Origin: Synaphobranchus kaupii
Taxonomy: Eukaryota > Chordata > Actinopteri > Anguilliformes > Synaphobranchidae
Assembly: GCA_029718625.1 (NCBI GenBank)
Contig: CM056380.1
Span: 115,690,138-115,754,137 of the forward strand
Direction of reading: 5' to 3'
DNA length: 64,000 nucleotides
Position 1 is the first letter of the stretch, and the number at the start of each line of letters is the position of its first letter. The notes beneath the pieces are model-generated. The model ran no database searches, was not told where the DNA came from, and worked only from the letters and a program-made list of their open reading frames with translations. Positions 57,246 through 64,000 of this stretch are shown in pieces. A program made the translations under genes and the position numbers.

Positions 57246-57590
57246 CCAGAAAGAAAACAATAGATACTACTAAGGAAGTAGCTTACCAGAGATTATTTCT
57301 TCTTTTTATTATTATAATTAAAAGTGTTTTTGCAGTAAGCTACATTGTCTGCAGAGTAGCGTAGACTAGAGTAATGTTCGGAGGCTATAGTAGCCTAATT
57401 TTTTAAAAGTGACTAACCATGAATCAGATTTGTTTGGGGAATTGGAGGTTTATAAAGTCTTAAGGGATTGCAGCTTATAGTAGGCTATCATCGATTCTTA
57501 ATGTATTATCATAAATTCTTAATTTTCCTAGTAGTTCATTTTATGGTGACATTGTGTTATGTGTGAAAAGGATAAAGTGAACAGAGGTCA
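57240..57590. repeat. Local duplication, copy A2
   Basis: Second copy of 51540-51893. A second shared block (57057-57110 and 57695-57770: GAACAGTTAATATTG, TGCCTTTG(C/T)AATAAAAA) follows each copy, giving an A-B-A-B order. Confidence 0.88.
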
Positions 57591-57643
57591 GGACTTCAGT
57601 CAGTCAGGACTTCAGTCAGTCATGACCGCAAGAGCAGAGCGTA

Positions 57644-57693
57644 ACACCCTCCCCAAACCAGACAAGAGCGAGCGTCTGGTTTGGGGAGGGTGT
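57644..57693. repeat. Perfect 20-bp hairpin with 10-base loop
   Basis: ACACCCTCCCCAAACCAGAC at 57644-57663 is exactly inverted at 57674-57693, with AAGAGCGAGC between. It is preceded by a short tandem duplication of GACTTCAGTCAGTCA (57585-57623). The A1 copy of the local duplication lacks it. Confidence 0.95.
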
Positions 57694-57852
57694 GATATAG
57701 TTACAAGTGAAATACAAGTGAAACATTGAACAGTTAATATTGGAAACCTCTTTTGCCTTTGTAATAAAAATACGTTAATGTGTTAATGTGAAAATAAGAA
57801 TAGTGTAATAAATGAAAAGTACTTAACAGTTGCACATTGTTTTTGTGGAAAA

Positions 57853-57930
57853 TAAGCATGTGCCCTGCTGGGCTCAAACCCACAATCCTCTGTGTCAGAG
57901 AGAGCAACTCTGACCATTAGGCCACAGTAG
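57853..57930 (-). other. tRNA-derived sequence (SINE head or tRNA pseudogene)
   Basis: On the minus strand, GTGGCCTAATGGTCAGAG fits the A box and GTGGGTTTGAGCCC the B box, about 40 bases apart as in tRNA genes. The arms pair imperfectly and no clear terminator or CCA-type end follows. Confidence 0.55.
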
Positions 57931-58506
57931 CTTCTTGGAAAGAGTGAAGCCATTAGGTATATTGACATTTTTAAAAAAAAGTATGAAGCGTTATTATTGG
58001 GCGATAAGCTTGATGAGCAGGTATACGGACCATACCCTCAAAGAATAATTATCCCCATTGGATAACATCGCGACGGAGGCAGGCAGTTTGGCAGGAAAAA
58101 TAGGAAGAAGAAGGAGAAAAACGGCAAAATAACCCAAGTTTGGGGCTTTATTGTGTGGATGTGTGAAGTTGTATCTGAATGCTGTGTGGTTACATGAGGT
58201 CAGAACATACAGAAGTTAATGTTTTTAAGGGCTGAGAGTCTATGGTAATTGTGGTTACTTCTGTAGGAAACCCTGAAAAGTGGCAAACTCTCGGTGCTGT
58301 ATAGGTATGTTAACGATATACAAGTTGGAAAAAACAATTTAAAGCATAATTATTTTATTGGAGGGGAAACATTTAAATAAGTATGTGCTCAATTTGAAAA
58401 TTACAGCCATTTCCTCAGTTCCTGTTTTTTTAATGCTGTTCTTATTGAGTGTTTTATGTTTTATTAATTACGAAGTAATTTATCGCTTTGTGTGTGGATG
58501 GGGGAT
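57931..58506. other. No recognised feature
   Basis: AT-rich with no supported frame. Confidence 0.4.
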
Positions 58507-58528
58507 GGGGGGGGGGGGGGGGGGGGGG
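58507..58528. repeat. 22-base G run
   Basis: Uninterrupted G homopolymer; its length may be unreliable in an assembly. Confidence 0.9.
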
Positions 58529-59049
58529 TTGTATTGTGTGAAGCACCTTGTGTTTGTTGTTCATCTTACCTTTCTGGGAATGAAAACTTGTTTACTGAGA
58601 TTTCACTTAATTTTAAAACCTCTTTGTCAGCTTTGTTGTTTTAGAGATGAAAGGGGATTGAATGTATTCTTTCAGCATGCCATTTCTGGCAAGTTTTAAA
58701 GATTGACATTATCCATTATTATCACATTCACCAATAGAAAGAAAGGGACATTCTTTTTAATGCATTGGAAACTGATTGGCTCAAACACTCCATCTAACAG
58801 TTCTTGGCCAATCATTTTTATATGTCTAATGCACAGGCTGCACAATGTGACTTGGGCCCTGAATTGTGAACTTCTGGTAATGTTAGAGCTGCAATTTTAC
58901 CAGAGTGTGCGAAAAGTGACTGAAGACTCAATGGCCCTTTGAGCTCCATTCATGCTCCATCAGCCACTCATAGCTCACTTAGCTCCCCCCTCCAGGCCCC
59001 TTTCCCTCCCTCCATACTTGCAGCTGTTTCTTTTTCTCATGCTGTACAT

Positions 59050-59252
<203 letters not shown>

Positions 59253-59794
59253 TACACGTTTCTGGACACAAAAAATGTGTTTTTTTACTGCTGTTTCAAT
59301 AAATAAGAAAGTATGTTTTATTTATTTACACATCGCCCATCAGTTAAACAAATTCATTAAACAAAAGTACATACACACATCCCAGCAACACAATACCAGA
59401 ATATAAATGGTTACTCATTGCAATTTAAATCTATGAGGTAAAAAAATGCAGGGGACCACTCAAAATGACTTATGTGACACATTTTACAAACCCCAATTCC
59501 AAAAAAGTTGGAACAGTATGCAAAATACATATAAAAGCAGAAAGCAGTGATTTGTGAATTCTCTTTTACATATTAATTGAAAACAGTACAAAGAAAATAT
59601 ATTTAATGTTTTATCTTTAACTTTATTGATTTTTGTAAATATACACTAATTCCAAATTTGATGCCTGCAACAAGTTCCAAAAAAGTTGGGACAGGGGGAA
59701 AAAAAAGACTGGGAAGTTAAAAAAACACCTGTTTGGAACATTCCACAGGTAAACAGGTGATGCTATGGGTATAAAAGGATATCAAATATTTATT

Positions 59795-60135
59795 ACAGAT
59801 GTTGACGTTACATACGGTTATTATACCATTCAAAAACATCAAGATTCTCTCGGGGGTGGACCGCATTTTCTGCGGCAGCAGCAGCAGCAATAGGGGGTGG
59901 CTCAAATATATAGGGCCACAATGGAGCGAAGCTGCCCCCATACTCGTAGTGATCTGTCTCCCTCCCGGGTACCATCCTCACCCTCCCTGTCCTCATCTCC
60001 CTCTTCGTTCTCATCCTCCTGCCCCTCATTGTCCCACAGAAATGACACTTCCTCCTCCTCAACAGAGGGGGATGGAGGAGGAGAGTGATCCTCAATTTCA
60101 GACACAATGTCATCTATTTTGGCTAACTAGCTTTC
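59795..60135 (-). pseudogene. Exon remnant of a repeat-encoded acidic protein
   Basis: On the minus strand 60125-59902 reads SEIEDHSPPPSPSVEEEEVS then a Glu/Asp-rich run. In the next frame LWPYIFEPPPIAAAAAAENA and ENLDVFEWYNNRM follow. Acidic N-termini with a PYxFEP motif are common at the start of fish repeat-encoded proteins with a P2X7-intracellular-like domain; that domain itself is not present. A frameshift lies near 59960 and there is no ATG at the expected start (ATA). Whether it belongs to the neighbouring Harbinger-like element or another insertion is unclear. Confidence 0.4.
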
Positions 60136-60340
60136 TTTTGAGCACTGCTACCCAGAAGCTAACTAGCTAGCCACCGCAACAGCTCGCCCATTTAAAAAAA
60201 AAAAAAGTCCTGCCCCAAAGTCCGGTTTCACAAGGAAGCCTTCTAAAAAGCATTAGGAAAATTGTGATCTGACTTCTGTTTTGTGGGGCCATTAAGTGTT
60301 TTCCTATTGAAAACTAAGTAAGGAGGTGGCGATCTAGTTA

Positions 60341-62299
60341 GCTTCTTGGCGATCTGAGCGCTTTGTCTAAACGCATGGCGTAAATTGCATTTTGAAAAAG
60401 TCCACTTTTGCTAGTTTAATGGCGTGTTTTTTGAGCACTAAGCACGGCAATGTGCAAATGGGCTGGACCTAGTCTCTTCATTCATTATTGGTGTGTCTTG
60501 GGCGTGACATGCAATAAACCAATCAAAATGTCATATCCCATTCCCTATAAAAGCCTGCTTTTCCACCTTGGCGGATTGCTTATATGATGGCGAAACAGAC
60601 GTGCGTGTTTAGTGCGATGAAGGAATAGGCTATATGGATCAATAGTATGATCAATATTATTCGGACTAACCATTATGAGTTCCTGGTAATTCCTGACAGT
60701 GTTATTTTACAAAATATATGCAGTCAAATTTCGTTAAAAGCACCTGCAACAGCTGAGAATAAGCTACCAATGGCTTCCGTTTCACCTTAGAAAATGCCAA
60801 ATTAGCCTGCTTGTTTAACAAATTTTGTTTGATTATGCAATGAAGCATTGTCAAACATCAATTCCATGAGGCTGTTTTCATGGAGTTCTCGAAGTTCAAG
60901 CTTCATCCGAAGTTCATTACCTGCATTCTAATATTGATTAATAACATAAATACTGTTATTTTGCCTTAACGATGACACTAAACACAATAAAGCTGTCAGG
61001 ATGGGAACCCATAGGTTCACGCATACTTTCCCTTGTTTTATAATGTCCTGCTTATGGAAATGTGACCAACCTGTTTTACTGGTAGCTAATGCTTTAAAAC
61101 AATCCACTTTCCCAGGAAGACCATGAAAAATGTGATTTACAGAAGGAAACAGACCTGCTCCTGCATGAAGTTAAAGCGCACATGCAGAGAATGGCATTGA
61201 AATTAATTGTGAATTAATTGTGTAACGTGCAGCAAATGTGTTTTCATTTCTAATTAGATGCTTAGTTCTCTTTAAAATCGTTTTGTTCAGTTGTGGAATA
61301 ACAGGTGAAATCAGTGGGGTTTTAATAAGCTGAGAGTATGGAAACCGTGTCACTGTAATTGAAAAAATATAAAGGATGAAGAATAAGGTTCAAATTCAGT
61401 TAACATGGTGACATTTATCTCCGTTTTTTAACCCTAGGCTATCATTTTTTGTATCATTTACAGGCTGTAGGCCTAGAGAGCTGTATTGTAATGACATCTG
61501 AAGCGCATTTTCAGAACTCAAATGTCCGTCTATTGCAGTACGCGAGTTTTCCATTGAATGACAATTAACGCATTAGGTGTAAATGACAATTCGCGCATTA
61601 GGCTTGATATAGGTGTTATCAGCAAAGTTTTCAATGGAAAGCCTAACAGAAGATTGTCCCCCCGGAAGATTAGACTACATGAACTATTGGCAAATATAGC
61701 TTGATCCAGGATAATTGGATAGTCTATACACGTAACCTTACACGTACCATCACACATCGCCTGCATGTTGATGGAGTGCGCTGAAAGCAATATAATGCGG
61801 CATTCCCCTTCGCTGAGGGACAGGTATGTGGTCTTTGACCTGTGGACCCTTTTATTATTATGCATTTTTTGATATAGCCCACACAATAATAATATTTCAC
61901 ATTGTAATCTTGATATTTTTAGTCATCCCTGTGCGTGCCCCTTTGTGTAACAGACAGGAGGGTGTATGCGCGTAGTGTACACACCATTTATATGCGCCAT
62001 TAAAATAACATGTAAACAACTTTACGTTTATGTTATTTGACATAACTTTAGACCAGGTTTGTGGTGCTTTTAGTGCAAGCGCTTTCTGCTGGCTCAAGAT
62101 AGCAATACGCCAAAAATTATCCTGGCCACTCATCTTAAGACCAACTCGCCAAGTTCACTTGCAATGGGCAAAAGACGACTTGGTATTTAAACGACGTGAG
62201 CGCTAGGCGCTATAATGAACCCTCCACCGCGGGTGTAAAATAGCAAAGACACTTGCGTTTGGGTTAGCACCGCTTAGCGCCGGGTGTAAGATAGGGCCC
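60341..62299. mobile_element. Harbinger-like element, copy 2 (inverted)
   Basis: Inverse of 4781-6744 along nearly its whole length. The right end GTGTAAGATAGGGCCC is intact; the left end begins only at TTGGCGATCTGAGCG, so the terminal GGGCCCTATC is lost. No clear 3-bp duplication remains. It lies inside the mariner-like element. Confidence 0.85.
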
Positions 62300-62593
62300 C
62301 AAGAGTCTTTTGATATCCTTTTATACCCAGTCACGATAGAATCAAATTTGAACTTCCCAGGCTTTTTTTTGCGCCGTCCCAACTTTTTTGGAATGTGTTG
62401 CAGGCATCAAATTCGGAATTAACATATATTTATAAAAATCTATAAATCTAAGTTGACAAGGTAAAACATTAAATAGCTTTTCTTTGTACAGTTTCCAATT
62501 AAATATATGTAAAAGAGAATTTACAAATCACTGCTTTTTGCTTTTATGTGCATTTTACATACTATCCCAACATTTTTGGAATTGGGGTTTGTA

Positions 62594-63418
62594 CAACCAC
62601 AAGTGTGACTGAAGAGTTAAAGGGGAGAGGGAAGAGAAAGGGGCTTAGGCAAAATGACCTGCGTTGTAGGATTTGGTGGCAGGCTTTGGTACCGTCACTT
62701 GCTCCTGATAAAATAAGACGTAACTTATCATTTTCATTTGTTTCATAAAGGTGTCAGTGTGGCTGCATAATGTGTTAAGCATAATGCTTCTAACATCATA
62801 AAGGAAACGGTGTAATACAATATGAGTCTCTGTCTCAACAGAATGTTATTACAAAGTAAACATATATCAAAGGTGTGATGGTGTATCTACTAGTTTAAGT
62901 GGCAAGTGCTACTACTCAACAAATTAAATATGTTGAGTTGCACCATACTCCATACTCAAAACATATATTTTGGTTTCAAGTACATTGTTTAAAACATAGT
63001 AATTCTTAATTTATTATTTTCAAATTTAGTTGTTGATTGACACATTTTATTTTCAACTGAAATCCAACTTAAATAATTTAAATCTTAAGAGGTTATGTGA
63101 GGGCAGGATGGCTCGAGCAGGCAGAGGCATGGCTCCCTTTAAGTGGCCATCACAAGCCAAATGATACACTCCTGTAAATGATCAGCGACAATCTAGTCTC
63201 CTCCTCAGCCGCTTTGACACACTTCATACGCAGCGTCTGATGCATAAGCTGGGTAGAACTGTAGAAAACTGACAGTCAGCACTCATTGGCTAGCAGCACT
63301 GTCAATCGCAGGAGTGTGCATTGGGATGCGGCGGCGCATTGGGTTTTATCAGTCCACCGGGAAACAAGTTGTGCTAACTAATTGGTAGCTAGCGAATGCT
63401 GCGAATCCATAAAGAACA
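62594..63418. other. Unassigned DNA; promoter-like 3' part
   Basis: Mostly AT-rich. From about 63170 the base composition rises in GC and ATTGG (inverse CCAAT box) occurs several times (about 63284, 63321, 63347, 63380), just upstream of the candidate exon at 63419. Confidence 0.35.
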
Positions 63419-63487
63419 ATGAGTGTTTCGGACCAAGAGCTTAACGCTGGATTGAAGAAAGTTTTTGAAGTTCACAACATTTCTTCG
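63419..63487 (+). CDS. Candidate first coding exon, unknown protein
   Basis: ATG with A at -3 opens 23 codons beginning MSVSDQELNAGLKKVFEVHN and meets GTGTGA at 63488 in phase 0; without splicing a stop follows at once. The composition looks protein-like (amphipathic LKKVFEV). The upstream 250 bases are GC-richer with inverse CCAAT boxes. The repeat at 63510 would then lie in intron 1. I do not recognise the family and the next exon would be outside the window. Confidence 0.25.
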
Positions 63488-63509
63488 GTGTGATAGACTG
63501 TTTTACTAG

Positions 63510-64000
63510 AGATTTATTCATCATATATTTATTCATCATATAAAATTAGAATTCCGACATAGCAACAAGATAAACCCAATAATCGCCTGATATTATGCCA
63601 AAAAATCAGCGAAAAGCCCTGCTCACTCAAATGCAAAATAAACGTGAAATTATGGTGTCATTATACCACGTCATTCTACTACGAATATCTGCTACTAAAT
63701 ATGAAATAAATATACAATCCTACCATTGGTTTTGCACATAGAGAAAACAGTGGTTATTTATTGTCTTGGACAATCTGTTTGAGAAATACACACCAATCTA
63801 GCACCTTATAACACTATGTGGAACGTCTGCGTGCATAACCCCCATATGCCCTGCCTGCAGCTCTGAATTATTTCACATCATTCTGGTTTTATTCACTGTT
63901 TTCTCCGATAGATGACAGTATATCTTTCTCAACAGTCTTTGCAATTTGTTATTGGATGCTTTGAACAGTAAGTTACAGCCCAGCGTAACATAATTTTTCA
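63510..64000. repeat. Second copy of the hAT internal segment, cut by window edge
   Basis: Colinear with 16389-16880 to the last bases of the window (ACAGCCCAGCGTAAC). The terminal CAGAGGTGGG end is not present here, so this is a fragment. Confidence 0.75.

Larger units (their letters stand above)
59487..62591. mobile_element. Mariner-like palindromic transposon, TA duplications
   Basis: Ends CAAACCCCAATTCCAAAA and inverse, with TA on both sides (59485-59486, 62592-62593). Arms of about 210-300 bases pair, down to GGTATAAAAGGATATCAAA on the left and its inverse at about 62305-62325. It belongs to a fish Tc1/mariner group that I know by its ends. The centre has been filled by the block 59795-62299. 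Confidence 0.85.

Overview
The window looks like repeat-dense nuclear DNA from a ray-finned fish, most likely a teleost. The evidence is the mix of mobile elements: a Sleeping Beauty-type Tc1 transposon, an L2-clade LINE with the 3' tail typical of fish L2, a tRNA-derived SINE that shares that tail, Ty3/Gypsy chromovirus-like and mag-like retrotransposons, PIF/Harbinger and Kolobok-like DNA transposons, and long GT microsatellites. I cannot name the species. I recognise no host protein-coding gene. Nearly every long open frame belongs to a mobile element, and most are broken.

Layout. 1-1964: minus-strand Gypsy gag remnant running off the left edge, with its likely LTR. 4385-7040: LINE endonuclease remnant, then a SINE split by a 1.96-kb Harbinger-like element. 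8468-10666: a Tc1-type palindromic MITE and a palindromic MITE with 8-bp target duplications. 11735-14747: a tRNA SINE, an L2 reverse transcriptase fragment with matching tail, and a Tc1 fragment. 15135-22341: a Sleeping Beauty-type Tc1 split by a 5.6-kb hAT element, which itself holds a MITE, a solo LTR and a SINE. 22700-23760: a complex foldback. 24995-34108: a three-level nest, minus-strand Gypsy containing an L2 LINE containing a Kolobok-like transposon; target duplications support both inner insertions. 34109-36190: unassigned DNA with a tentative two-exon gene model. 36194-40183: plus-strand Gypsy pol plus LTR. 40859-44809: a Harbinger element with recognisable but catalytically broken transposase exons and a Tc1 MITE in its intron. 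48340-51540: LINE remnant, Tc1 remnant, 1.2-kb foldback and a diverged tandem repeat. 52214-57023: a complete, young mag-like Gypsy element (two 167-bp LTRs differing at three positions, GTGGT duplications, tRNA-Leu-type primer site) inside a local duplication. 59487-62591: a mariner-like palindromic element holding a second copy of the Harbinger-like element. 63419-64000: a candidate first exon and a second copy of an internal hAT segment.

The genes do not form a pathway; each codes for the mobility of its own element. The best-supported results are the insertion orders that can be read from target-site duplications. The least certain but most worth testing are the two host-exon candidates (34523-35002 and 63419-63487) and the unclassified foldbacks.
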